From Ashinkailepas kermadecensis (lineage: Eukaryota > Arthropoda > Thecostraca > Neolepadidae), in contig JAOTOM010005182.1 in NCBI GenBank assembly GCA_034440615.1, positions 922,001 through 986,000 on the forward strand: 64,000 nt of DNA. Reading direction: 5' to 3'. The notes beneath the pieces are model-generated. The model did not search any database, was not told the origin of the DNA, and worked only from the letters and a program-made list of their open reading frames with translations. Position numbers and translations under genes: made by a program. Shown piece by piece: positions 37,172 through 47,459 of this stretch. The number at the start of each line of letters is the position of its first letter. Position 1 is the first letter of the stretch.

Positions 37172-37906
37172 TCAGCTTTTCACTTCCATGTCGCTTTCCG
37201 ATACTTTGGATGCAACACCTATCACTTGACCTTTTCTAAAATGCAAGAAACGACCCGTTTCGTTGACAATGGCCCATGGGATGTGCTTATTTTTGGACAT
37301 TTTTACCACGGCATTGGGCAGTAGCACTCCAGGTTCGTCTTCAAAACAAGGGGAGGTGGCCAACTGGGATACTACAAAGTTTTCTCCTGGGGTCTTCTGC
37401 TTTGCTACATGACATTTGACTTGGATATCGGAGCGGGGGAAGACTTGGATATCATCGGACAGTCTGACCAGGAATACTTCGGTCTGCTTCAGTTCTGGTT
37501 TCGTTTTGAGCGGGTACACAGTCTTTCCAATAGTGAGCGTCTGGTTTTCAAAATCTAACCGAGCTTTCCGTGCTGTTAAAAAATCTACTCCGAGGAGCAT
37601 GTCATGACCGAAATTGGGTATCACAAAGAAATCATGATACATTCGTACTTTTCCCAGAGTAATGCGTATTTTCACACATTTGGAAATGGGCAACTTATGC
37701 CCCGAGGCAGAGATGAGTGATATGTTTTTCTTTTCTTCGATCGGTTTTACTAGGTTGGGATCGCACAGGGTTAGGAAATGTTCGTCAACAAGAGAGAATT
37801 GAGCACCCGTATCAAGAAGTGATCTAAATGCTTGAGAACCTATACAAATGTCGACAAAGGGGCAATTTTCACTTACCTGGCAGACGGAAGCTCGTTGTTC
37901 TGACAC
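37172..37906 (-). CDS. Retroviral-type aspartic protease
   Basis: About 245 codons as measured from a GTG; there is no ATG, and the frame is open upstream at least to the gag stop. The active site is LLDTGAQFSLVDE (Asp about residue 32). A second hallmark, MLLGVDFL, lies near residue 110. It would cut the Gag-Pol precursor during particle maturation. The frame is -1 relative to gag, and the gag stop is preceded by GGAAAC, where the final AAC could slip to AAA. This is not a textbook slippery heptamer. It ends 28 bases before the pol ATG. The absence of an ATG makes frameshift expression likely. Confidence 0.9.
   Translation of the reverse strand: MSEQRASVCQVSENCPFVDICIGSQAFRSLLDTGAQFSLVDEHFLTLCDPNLVKPIEEKKNISLISASGHKLPISKCVKIRITLGKVRMYHDFFVIPNFGHDMLLGVDFLTARKARLDFENQTLTIGKTVYPLKTKPELKQTEVFLVRLSDDIQVFPRSDIQVKCHVAKQKTPGENFVVSQLATSPCFEDEPGVLLPNAVVKMSKNKHIPWAIVNETGRFLHFRKGQVIGVASKVSESDMEVKS
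37871..37880 (-). promoter_or_regulatory. Candidate splice donor at protease start
   Basis: CCAGGTAAGT on the element strand, last exon base 37877, phase 0 in the protease frame. Confidence 0.4.
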
Positions 37907-37932
37907 GTTTGGTGAGTCGGTGTGAGGCCTCT

Positions 37933-39027
37933 CTAGTTTCCTGACGGCTGCGGGGGCTGGGGATGAGACATCTCATAAGCCCTTTTCCGACACATTCGCT
38001 GGATGTGTCCGGGAAAATTGCAGTAGTTGCAGATGGGTCTGCCTTCTGCCGTCCATCGATACGCATTTCGGGGGGAGTTCGGTGCCGTGGGAGTTCTCTG
38101 GGGGTTCTGGTAGCGGTCATTCTGCGGCGGAACATACTGCCTGGGAGGTCGTGGCTGGTACTCACGAGGCGGTACAAATTCCGGGGTTGGTTCCTTGGGG
38201 TGTCTCTGGTACTGAGTCTGCTGCTGTGATCTCACCTGTGGCTGTTGTGAATGCTGCTGCGGGGCATGACTTACCTGGTCTACCCGTGAGGCTAAATTCG
38301 ATACAATATCTGTCAGCTGGGAGATCTGTCCGGAGAGGTGGTCGGTAACGTGCGTGGCAATGGCGCTAATATCCATTGGCTCATGGTCTTTGGTGTGCAA
38401 GTCCACCAAGTACTGAAGATTGCGCTCTTTTTCGGCGGCGGTTACGGCTTGTTCAAGGGTAGCGGGATGTTTACGTATCAGCGATACCTGCATGCGTCTA
38501 TCGTACAGGCCATCAATGAAGTTTCCAGAGAGTTGAGCTTGAATTGGCGGCAAGTCGATTTCCGTACTCGAGTATAATTTATGAGCGAGAAGGTTGATCC
38601 TCTCGCCGTACTGTTCCAAGGTTTCATTTTTCGTTTGTTTGACCCGTTTAAGTTGTTCTTGCACAGTTCTGAGGTCGTGCATACCGGCAAATCTATCGGT
38701 CATTTCTCGTTTTAAAACGTTCCATGACTGGGGGCGTGGCCCGTTGTCCACAATTCGAATGTACTGACGTTTGGCAGCACCGATCAAAAGTCGCCCAGCA
38801 ATTAAGAGGGTCATTTTTTCGTTTCCCCCACTACATCTATAAACCTCATCCACAGTATCGATCCATGTACGTAATCCATCAGAGTTCTGGCCATCGAATC
38901 TCTTGCTTTGACTTAGCACATCGGTTAGGAAGGGAGCCATCGCAATGTCATCTCCCATAGTGCACACGTTGGAATCCATTGCAAGCGTTGAGTAATGGTG
39001 GTCCTCAGGAGCAGTTTCGTGAGCCAT
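37933..39027 (-). CDS. gag: Gag capsid/nucleocapsid polyprotein
   Basis: 364 residues from an ATG at 39027. A retrotransposon gag domain is recognisable at about 60-190 (AAKRQYIRIVDNGPRPQSWN, TVQEQLKRVKQTKNETLEQY, GERINLLAHKLY). A glutamine/proline-rich linker follows. A single CCHC zinc knuckle near the C-terminus (CNYCNFPGHIQRMC) would bind RNA. The protein forms the particle shell that packages element RNA. The stop is at 37933-37935, after which the protease frame takes over by a -1 shift. A full-consensus splice donor lies inside at 38275. Confidence 0.93.
   Translation of the reverse strand: MAHETAPEDHHYSTLAMDSNVCTMGDDIAMAPFLTDVLSQSKRFDGQNSDGLRTWIDTVDEVYRCSGGNEKMTLLIAGRLLIGAAKRQYIRIVDNGPRPQSWNVLKREMTDRFAGMHDLRTVQEQLKRVKQTKNETLEQYGERINLLAHKLYSSTEIDLPPIQAQLSGNFIDGLYDRRMQVSLIRKHPATLEQAVTAAEKERNLQYLVDLHTKDHEPMDISAIATHVTDHLSGQISQLTDIVSNLASRVDQVSHAPQQHSQQPQVRSQQQTQYQRHPKEPTPEFVPPREYQPRPPRQYVPPQNDRYQNPQRTPTAPNSPRNAYRWTAEGRPICNYCNFPGHIQRMCRKRAYEMSHPQPPQPSGN
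38269..38278 (-). promoter_or_regulatory. Candidate splice donor in gag
   Basis: CCAGGTAAGT on the element strand, last exon base 38275, phase 0 at gag codon 251. Confidence 0.4.
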
Positions 39028-39839
39028 GTTGAACAGTTTTGTACGTTAACAGGTAACAGGTTAAAGTAATCAGCAATTAATCAACAACGAATTTTTTTAA
39101 AGCAGTCGGGAACAGCTGGGTATTTTACATTATACGTGGTACTAACCGGTAAGGGAACGAGTGCAGACGACAGCGTCAGACGCTCGAACGTCCGTTCGTG
39201 GCGAATGGTGCACCGCCGTGGGCACTGCTGGACTCGGTGATGGTGATGTCGTCGGAGACGTCGAAGTCGTTCGGGATCGTTGACGCTGTGAACGGAGCGG
39301 CGTCTGGTCGTGCAGAGTATGGCGGGAGTATCTCGTCTTCCGGTCGGATGAGACTTGGGGGTCCGTTCAAACAACAATCTTCTATGACTTCTTTGTCGTG
39401 GAGAAGGATTAGGAGTTGGTACTCGTCTGGGGTCGCCGAATTAAAGCCGCAGCACCGATGAAGGCAGGGGGGGGCAGGTGCAACGATGGAAGCGGAGGGT
39501 GGATGTGGTGGTCAGGTCGCAACCACAAAGATGGCAGAAGCCGCACTTGAAGCAGTACTTGTTTGCTGTATTTGAGTGACAGTGGCAGAAGTGGCCGTCT
39601 CGTCTGAGGTTGGTCCAGTAGGATCTGTGGTAGCTGCACAGATCGTCTTCGACTTCAGAGTATGGGGTGCGGAGCTCGGCTACTGGGATGAGTAAGTCCC
39701 AGCACGTGCAACTGCCGTGGGTGATGTAGTCGAGATCGTTGGCTGACACCCACTGACCTGCCTTGGCGCTTGGCTCGATGGGGACGGAGAGGCCGATGTG
39801 CAGTCCTCGTTGCGGTTGTTGGGCTTGGGCGAGAACTGC
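39028..39839 (-). other. Element leader (5' untranslated region)
   Basis: About 810 bp between the primer-binding site and gag. Short frames only. Packaging signals are expected here but none can be identified by eye. Confidence 0.6.
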
Positions 39840-39857
39840 ATCCGGGTCACGGCACCA
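39840..39857 (-). promoter_or_regulatory. Primer-binding site, tRNA-His type
   Basis: TGGTGCCGTGACCCGGAT on the element strand, one base inside the 5' LTR. It complements the CCA end of eukaryotic tRNA-His, which ends GTCACGGCACCA. The distal bases vary between species, so full identity cannot be checked here. Confidence 0.8.
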
Positions 39858-39858
39858 C

Positions 39859-40490
39859 TGTGACAGTCTAGTTGTTTCCGCTCGTGCGTCAGGCGTCGAA
39901 GAAGATGGACGCTGCTGCTGATGACCGCGTCTGTGCATCGGATGCTCTGGCCTCGAAACACGGCGTGATAGTCCAGACCTCGTTGATATTGACACACACA
40001 GGCACACGAGAGATAACCACTGTCCAAACCCGGTTCTCAGTTCCGTCGGCACTCTGTGTCCGTCCCCGCGCCACGACAGGTCACACAGTGGTAGTTACCG
40101 TCAGATGTTCAGAGGGAGCGATGTTAGCAGCTCGGCGTCTCGTGATGGTCTGTCCTGTCGAGGGTCCTGTCCCGGGGTTTTTATTCAAGTGTGTATATAT
40201 ACTAATGGAAAAGCCTGCATGCACGCGCTGACCTTTGCCTGGGGACGGAAGTGCACGTGCAACGCGCGTGTGTGTGAATCACTGCCGGGCGGGCGCGTGA
40301 CTCACTGCGTAATTGCATCTGCCGAGCGGAGCTCGGTGTGCGTTTATTTATGTGACGTATCGGTGGCGGCTGCGGGCGCGCTGGCCGTGTGGAGGGGATG
40401 ACGAAATGCATGTCCGTGGGCTGGTTGGGAAGTGTGGTGCAATGCGTGATTGCTACAATAGCGTGTTCGCTACAATGCCTAATTGCTACA
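39859..40490 (-). repeat. 5' LTR of gypsy-type element
   Basis: 632 bp, same length and sequence as the LTR at 30430-31061 as far as can be read. This LTR would provide the promoter. Confidence 0.95.
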
Positions 40491-41822
40491 CAGTTCGATA
40501 TTCGACTTTGACCTATATGTGAGGATGGAGCATGTGACTGGCATTAGTTGGCATGCCCAAGTCGTAATGGAAGAAAGAGTATTAATAACGCTTCAAATCT
40601 AAATCTAAATGTCAACGGTTCAAAGCCTTGTGACCTTGCCAGGTCGCAGGTCATGTCAGGTCAAGCCGTTCACATGATGGAAGGTGTACAAAAGGCACAA
40701 AGTTGTAACACCAATAACGTGGACAGTCCAACGGTGGCACTAGAATCATTGATGTCGAATTAATTCCGAAGATATATCAAAATATGTTCCGATAAAATCA
40801 GTTTTTGACCAAATTGTTAATTTCCCGGAGGGTTTAGCATGGGACCCGGCGGGACTGGAAATCGCGACCGCTTCGATTTTTCTTTAAATCACCACAAACG
40901 TATACAATAACAAAACACGTCGACAACTCACGTCGTTTTCCGGGGCATCGAATGATGTGACCTCCAGAGGTCAACGAGTTCCAGTTCGATATTCGACTTT
41001 GACCTATATGTGAGGATGGAGCATGTGACTGTCATTACCTGGCACGCTCAAGTCGTGATGGAAGAAAGCAAATTAATAACGCTTCAAATCTAAATAGAAA
41101 TTTCAACGGTTCAAAGCCTTGTGACCTTGCCAGGTCGCAGGTCATGTCAGATCAAGCCGTTCACATGATGGAAGGTGTACAAAAGGCATAAAGTTTTAAC
41201 AACAATAACGTGGACAGTCCAACGGTGGCACTAGAATCATTGACGTCGGATTAATTCCGGAGATATATCAAAATATGTAGCGATAAAATCAGTTTTGGAC
41301 CTTATGGTTAATTTCCCATAGGGTTTAGCATGGGACCGGGCGGGACTGGAAATCGCGACCACTTTAATTTCTTTTAAAATCGCCACAAAGGTATGTAATA
41401 CAAAAACACGTCGACAACTCACGCCGTTTCCCGGGGCATCGAAAGGTGTGACCTCCAGAGGTCAATGAGTTCCAGTTCGATATTCGACTTTGACCTATAT
41501 GTGATGATGCAGCATGTGACTGTCATTACCTGGCACGCTCAAGTCGTAATGGAAGAAAGCAAATTAATTACGCTTCGAATCTAAATAGAAAGTTCAACGG
41601 TCAAGGAGCCATGTGACCTTGCCAGGTCAGAGGTCATGTCAGGTCAAGCCGTTCACATGATGGAAAGTGTACAAGAGACACACAGTTTTAACACCAAAAA
41701 CGGGAACAGTCTAACGGTGGCACTAGAATCATTGACGTCCGATTAATTCCGGAGATATATCAAAACATGTTCCGATAAAATCAGTTTTTGACCTAATGGT
41801 TAATTTCCCATAGGGTTTGGCA
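40491..41822. repeat. 486-bp satellite, part right of the LTR element
   Basis: Just under three units. Unit starts (CAGTTCGATATTCGACTTTG) are at about 40491, 40983 and 41474. Each carries AGGTCATGTC-AGGTCA-type words, GGTTAATTTCCC and GACCTCCAGAGGTCAA. Units differ by substitutions and small indels. The last unit breaks off at 41822 against a LINE ORF1 remnant. Confidence 0.9.
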
Positions 41823-42470
41823 TGTTGGAGTTGGTGTTGGTGTGGTTGTTGGTGTGGGGGAGAGCGCCGCTGTGTAGCTGCGCCCGGCTGTAGGTGCGGT
41901 GTGGGCGAGCGCGATTGTGGAGGTGGATATGTCAGTGGTGGAGGTGGTGTTGCGTAAGTGTTGTCGTGCTGCTGTGTGTAGCACGCTGTAAGCTGCCGCA
42001 TACCGAAACACCTCCCTCTTGTATGCCCACTTGGGGAAATGGTCGGTGGCGATAATCGAAATCGGGAAATGGTCGGTGGCGGAGTGTGGCTCATCACAGA
42101 TTGCACATCTCCTTTCGGGGATGTGCAGTCGGATGCCGTGTGGTGACCGGCACACCGACTGCATCGTGGTATTGACGCGTTTGCGCGTTCGCCATAACCA
42201 TAACGAAGACAGCGGCGGCACCGTAGAGGTAAAGGCACGCAGAGGTGTACCTCGTACGCCTTGTTGTGAATGTGTACGTGTGATGGCAGTTGCGGTGCGT
42301 TGAATGTCAGAACTAAGATGTTGTGCGTGGAACGTGCCTCCCGTGTGATGTGACCTATCGTGGCTGCGGCGTCTAGGAGGGCAGAGGCGTCAAACAGTGT
42401 GACGATGCTGTCGAGTGATGTTATCCGGCTCTGAGGCGCAAATGTAGCCCCGGCTTGTGTTCAGTGTGCG
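41823..42470 (-). pseudogene. LINE ORF1 (gag-like) remnant with zinc knuckles
   Basis: On the minus strand, HNILVLTFNAPQLPSHV is followed by PLRCRRCLRYGYG, then PRCSRCAGHHTASDC. After a frameshift comes RCAICDEPHSATDHFP and a KWAYKRE segment. The spacing of the cysteine/histidine clusters is that of the ORF1 nucleic-acid-binding protein of Jockey/CR1-like non-LTR elements. It is disrupted by the frameshift and a small internal duplication (AATCGGGAAATGGTCGGTGG region), and no ORF2 follows. The right boundary is uncertain. Confidence 0.7.
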
Positions 42471-44820
42471 ATGAAGTGTGAAGGAGCAACGCCGATTGTT
42501 GAAGGCATGTGTCTAGAAGCGTTTGTGTCAGTAGCAGCACACTGAACATCTTTAACAACAGCATAGACAATCATTATAAGAATAGAGGGCTTGCTTTTCG
42601 GTATTCCAGGGAGGGCTGATCGACGGATTTGGTGGGCAACTGGTTCAATGTCCAGAGTGCAACCAAGAAGGGCCCTTGTGGCTCGTAGTCGCACTGATCT
42701 TTTATGTCTTTATGTCTTCATGTCAGCGCTGCTCTGCGTTTGAACGATGTGTGTGGTACCTCTGTTGATCGTGAAGTGTATTGATTGGAGAATGTGACGG
42801 AGTGTCTTCGCGAGAGTGAAAGACGACTCTCGCGTGATGGTGTGGCTTGGCTGTATGTGGGTGCCTACTAGATAGGCGCCTTTTGTGTGCGGGCGGTTGG
42901 GCCCGTTGTGGGTGACATGGTGTGTATGGGTCGGCCCCGCACACACACCCGCAATGTGTCCCTCCTGACTGACAAAAAATACCCGGATTCGTTGCACCCG
43001 TGGATCGAGCTTTCGCCCTCTGGTTCCTGCCCCGGCTGCAATGGCCCAGGACAGCGGGCTCGTCACCATTAGGTTTCCTCCGGGGGGTAAAGATTAGTTG
43101 GAAGACAGAGAGAATTTGGGGATTTGGTGTGGGATGTTTCCCTTCTAGAGTCGCGGGAGTGCTTGTTTAGGGTGCCTGGAGCTCTTGATGTCTTCGGATC
43201 TACGCTGCTTCTGCCGCTACGGGTTTGTCTTTTGTATCAAACCTTGTACCTTCCTGGAGCTCTTCGTACTTGCTGACTGGACTGCTGTGGTCACTGGTGA
43301 GGACTTTTATCATAATACTGGGCGACACAAATACAATTCGATGCTGTCGTGAGGCAAACATGAAAAACATCAAATGAGCAACCTTAGTGTGGCATTTACT
43401 TGTATTCCTCAAGATTCAGCTTTAGTTTCATCTGGTCACTGGTGGGGGCTTTTATCAAAAATTATGGTGGCGTAAATAAATGTCCAGGGTCTTGGGATGC
43501 AGACATGGAACATATCAGGTCGATCAATTTAGTGGGACATCTGTCATCCCTGAGGACTTGTTTTATGACGCATATTAATTAGTTAATTGATTTTGTCAAG
43601 AGTACGGGCGACATTTTTAGTGTCGTCAATTTGTCAACAGTAGTGACATTTCACAATACATGCTCGGATGCACTGTTCCCAGACGTGACGCAACTAAACC
43701 AATACACACGTACTGCTACTGATGTAATGATATGCCATGAAATACTGATGCCTACTGTATTATAATATGTTGTTTTCTTAGTACCTAGGAGTTGGATTTA
43801 ACTCATGGGTGGGTGGGTTGGAATTATTCCCGCTCACCAAAAAAGCACCCCGAGTTCCAGTCGCTCCTTTTGGTACGAATAGTGGTCGGTATTGTCACTC
43901 TTTTCAATTTAACCAAACTCCAATACACTGGCCCGGACGCCACCCACCCGGGATCTCCAGCAGTGTCTAGCTGGAAGTCATACTTTGTCCTGCTGCGCCT
44001 TGCCCTGACATGACTCGACCTGTCACCAGATACCACCGCGTTATCTTGCCCTGCCCTCGCCCACTCATTTATCGTAACTTTTCACATGCCTTATCTGCCA
44101 GAATCATTCAGACATTCACTCCCCTGTCGTCTCTTGCCATTTTCTGCATTGGCGTGTCATAATCCGCTTAACTTGCTTGCCTTCGCCTGAAATATTAAGC
44201 CCGAAATTCCTCCTCCCACGCAAACATTCCTAAGGGAGGTGACTAAACATGTTGCGATGGCATATATTGGATTCTTTAGATATTAGCAGCCACGTATTAT
44301 GCTGCTGTGTCGCATGGCTATTACCCAAGAACAAAAAACGGGCAGCGCAAAGCGGAAGGTATAAGAGGACGTGCCCCCCCCCCTCCCCCCAAACGTCGCG
44401 AAGCTTAACACTGCGCTCATGGGCTCTGGGAAAAGATAGATCTCAAAACGATCATATCTCCATCAGGGGTGCAGCGAGGGTTTTCTTAAGGGGGTCGAAA
44501 ATTTATGGTTTTGCGAGGTGAACATCTCAAAATATCTTCTTTGATCTAATGTATATTTGGTTGGTCAGAGGGAGGGCCCTTGGCTGCACGTCTGGTCCGA
44601 ACCTACTCAAAGTCCGCGGCGCTGCTGACCCAAAGAAGAGCAGCGCCTTGCGAGGTCGAAATATTGACAACCACGTACTGTAATCAGCAATAATTTCCTC
44701 GGCACAATGATGTATACATAAATTGACTTCACTCAAAATGTATATTACAACGATCTCGGATGCACCATACCACTACTGATTCGGTGGTATTTCGGGGAAC
44801 TCAGAATGATCAACACCGAC
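42471..44820. other. Intergenic DNA, possibly LINE-derived at its left end
   Basis: 42700-43080 is GC-richer, with a 119-codon minus-strand frame of unknown nature that might belong to the same LINE. Around 43280 and 43440 a GGTCACTGGTG-GG-CTTTTATCA segment occurs twice. From 43600 the DNA is AT-rich, with a C run at 44377. Confidence 0.4.
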
Positions 44821-45057
44821 ATTTAAGACCGCGGTTCTTGCAGAGCATGTCGCACATTAATACGATCATGAAGTGTCAGCCATGTATCTGGCAGTAATAG
44901 CATAATGGTCACACACAGCCACAGAGACATCTTTCGCGCATGACGGAGTTGAATGGGTGGTGTCGGAACCTTCGCGGCAGCCAGTGGCAGCTGACGTGTA
45001 CCGGCGTACTGGCCGCCGGATGGCGGAGGTGCGATCTCCGACAAAGGGTGCGATGGT

Positions 45058-46347
45058 CTACTGAGAGTCCATGAATTGTACCTCGGAGAGCAACAGTATG
45101 CTCCTTGGCAGAGGATGCGGCTGAGGCGAGAGCAAGGTCAGCGTCTCGTTCTCGGCGTCTACGGCCGTCACGCACACGACGCCGGCCATGTTGGTGGTGA
45201 GTAGGTCCTCGTCGACCGACTCTGCAAAGCTGACGGCCAGCAGGTGGTGCAGCAGCGACGGTCCCGGCACCACCGGCACCACCTTGGTGTCGTTATCCTC
45301 GATCTTCATGCCGAGCGGCAGCGCCGACTCGGGGATCTTTGGCGCGCCGATTTTGAACACCTTTACGTCGGAGAACTTGACGTCAAACGAATGTGGGTAC
45401 AACTCGCCACACTGGCCGTAGAAGTAGGCGCGCACGCGTGCGTCGCGCGCCTCCATGCGCTGCATCTTGTTGCGCTCGGACACGCCTCCACTTTTGGGCA
45501 GAAACACCACCTCCACGAAGTTAGGCATGTCGCGCACCAGCTCGTTGTAGAGCCGCTCGTGATCGAGCACCAGCACTACGTCGACCTCAAACGCCACGGC
45601 AATATGCGTCAGCGCCTTGTAGCCCTCGCCCTTGATCCAGCCACACGTGTTGATGACGCAGCCACTGGCGCCAGTGCGTTGGTTGGCGCGCAGCCGGCTA
45701 TTGACCGTCTCGGCCAGTTTGCTGGCCAACAGCCGGTAGCAGGCAGTGTTATCGCCGGGGCTCTTGTGGCCCATATGGTAGACGACAGGCGCTGTTTGGG
45801 TGAAGCCCTCCTCCACGCCAGCGACCCGCTCGATCACCATGGCACCAAGTGTGCCGGGCACAGAGATGGCGCCCTGTCCGACGTCCAGGTCGACCAGCAG
45901 CGGCCGCCGGCCAGCACGCACTGCATAGTTGACAAGCAGCGTAGCCAGCGTCGACTTGCCGACGTCCGTTGGGCCGGCCACCATGCAGACTGGGCCGCGG
46001 CCTCCGTCCTTCTCGGCCCGTCGCCGCATCTGCTCCAGAGCCGCGTGCGTGTTCAGGTACATCACCATCGGGGTCTCGCGCGCCATGTACGCCACATCTG
46101 TCTGTCCACGCAGGCGCACGTGTGCGCCCTGCCATGTGAACACAGCCACCTTGGCGCCGGCGCGGAACGTGTAGACTTTCTTGCGCACGAGCTCGGTGCC
46201 GAAGATTTCCGCCATGCCGGCGGTCAGCTCCAGCGTCACCCGGGCCTTCTTGTTCTGCTCAAGCACCTCAAAGCGCAGTTCCGAATCCGACTCGAGCGAG
46301 AATTCCTGCAGGGGCTCGGAGGCCGATTTCCCGCTTTGTTCACCCAT
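45058..46347 (-). CDS. Clp1: RNA 5'-hydroxyl kinase / pre-mRNA cleavage factor Clp1
   Basis: 429 residues, close to the roughly 425 of animal Clp1. It phosphorylates RNA 5'-OH ends and works in the nucleus with the tRNA-splicing endonuclease and with Pcf11 in pre-mRNA 3'-end cleavage. An N-terminal beta domain (1-105) is followed by the P-loop kinase domain: Walker [10 protein letters not shown] at 125-133 and a DLDVGQG segment at 153-159. Then come [34 protein letters not shown] and [11 protein letters not shown]. All are conserved family words. The coding part has no intron. A CCCTTTACAG acceptor about 20 bp upstream of the ATG suggests an intron in the 5' untranslated region. GC content is far above its surroundings. 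It looks functional. Confidence 0.97.
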   Translation of the reverse strand: MGEQSGKSASEPLQEFSLESDSELRFEVLEQNKKARVTLELTAGMAEIFGTELVRKKVYTFRAGAKVAVFTWQGAHVRLRGQTDVAYMARETPMVMYLNTHAALEQMRRRAEKDGGRGPVCMVAGPTDVGKSTLATLLVNYAVRAGRRPLLVDLDVGQGAISVPGTLGAMVIERVAGVEEGFTQTAPVVYHMGHKSPGDNTACYRLLASKLAETVNSRLRANQRTGASGCVINTCGWIKGEGYKALTHIAVAFEVDVVLVLDHERLYNELVRDMPNFVEVVFLPKSGGVSERNKMQRMEARDARVRAYFYGQCGELYPHSFDVKFSDVKVFKIGAPKIPESALPLGMKIEDNDTKVVPVVPGPSLLHHLLAVSFAESVDEDLLTTNMAGVVCVTAVDAENETLTLLSPQPHPLPRSILLLSEVQFMDSQ

Positions 46348-47290
46348 GACAGGAGACAGCTGTTATACTGTAAAGGGAAACCAGGTCAGAGCAATCCATC
46401 CTGCTTAACATATTCTGATGGAATCGTCGGAAATATAAACTGGGTAAGATAGTCAAATTATCAATTCCAGTTACAAATGAAATGGACTGCAAAAATGCGA
46501 CATGCAACTGGTATTATTTGAATTCATAAATGAGGATGATAATTTTCGTAGTTCAGTCTCAAGCATTGATTGAAGTTTCTTGCTTTTCAATATGAAGTTC
46601 ATCATTGAATTACGCTCCTACTTCGGTTTACAGATGTCTGGAGCTGGTACATTCCAGCCGAATTTCTCCAGTATCTTGTCAGGCACGTACGAACTACATG
46701 ACTTAAATAATGCACAGATCCAATTTAGTTCCGGCACTTGGCAGATACTGACACGTGTCTCTAAGCAGTTCGTTCCATGATAGTTCCAGTTCGCTCGCAT
46801 CTGCTCGACCGCATCTTACCAGCCTCGCCACTCAGACCCGTCTTACCACGCCTTTGGAGGTTGCGGGCGCATCGACTGTGGTGGTCATGCAGCCCCGCAG
46901 CCCTGCCACGACTGTCTGGACCAGAGCAAGTCGCGACAGCCCAGCCAGGGTTGGGATGGGAGACCGGCCACACGCACCACGGATCATTCACGGGCCGGAA
47001 CTGGCTAGGAGGGGCTCGGTCGCCGACTCCAACTATCCCCTCTGCCCTACGTGTACAATGGTGGCACTCCATATGGAGGTGGAATGTCACCATGTACTTG
47101 GTGGCAGACGGTCGGCCGGCCGCTGTCGTGCCGAAGCTGACCAAGCCAAACATCGGGACGACAGCCGCGGCTCGAGACATCAAGTGCCGACGTCTGCGTG
47201 GACCGGCGCCGGCGGACGGGAGACGGATTCCGCTCCTAGTTGGTAGTTCGTGCAAGGACAAGATAAATCTGGACATGTGGAAGTAGCCGC
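46348..47290. other. Clp1 upstream region with GC-rich patch
   Basis: The first 400 bp probably include Clp1 5' untranslated sequence and promoter, though no core element is certain. 46800-47260 is GC-rich and open in several frames on both strands. I could not identify a protein and do not call a gene. Confidence 0.4.
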
Positions 47291-47459
47291 AATTAGGCTG
47301 CCAAACGCATTCGAAAGAGGGGTCCAAAGTTGGCTTCGTTACAATCTTCATGAAAATTATTAATTTTCTAACCGAGTGTGTTTTGAAAATTAGCAAGTGT
47401 AGATTCAGACACTGAATATGGGGGGTTTCGAAATATTGTACTTTCTTACAGAATAACAT

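Larger units (their letters stand above)
30430..40490 (-). mobile_element. Env-bearing Ty3/gypsy (errantivirus-like) LTR element
   Basis: A 10,061-bp element that copies itself through an RNA intermediate and integrates with its own integrase. In element order it has the 5' LTR, primer-binding site, leader, gag, protease, reverse transcriptase with RNase H and integrase, an extra ORF, env, polypurine tract and 3' LTR. The LTRs look identical and no inactivating stop or deletion is obvious inside the main frames, so the insertion is recent. The F-like envelope groups it with insect errantiviruses such as gypsy, but phylogeny cannot be judged without alignment. Three CAGGTAAGT donors and one acceptor near the env start suggest spliced subgenomic RNA. 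Confidence 0.95.

Noticed and set aside
39441..40052. 203-codon frame crossing the 5' LTR and leader
   Set aside because: Its N-terminal half is LTR sequence that also appears in the other LTR, and there is no known protein at this position in gypsy elements.
45244..46452. 402-codon plus-strand open frame antisense to Clp1
   Set aside because: Shadow of the GC-rich Clp1 coding strand. The Clp1 frame has clear family motifs; this one has none.
46755..47459. Overlapping open frames of 160-230 codons next to Clp1
   Set aside because: Open on both strands in a GC-rich patch where stops are rare by composition; no motif supports any of them.
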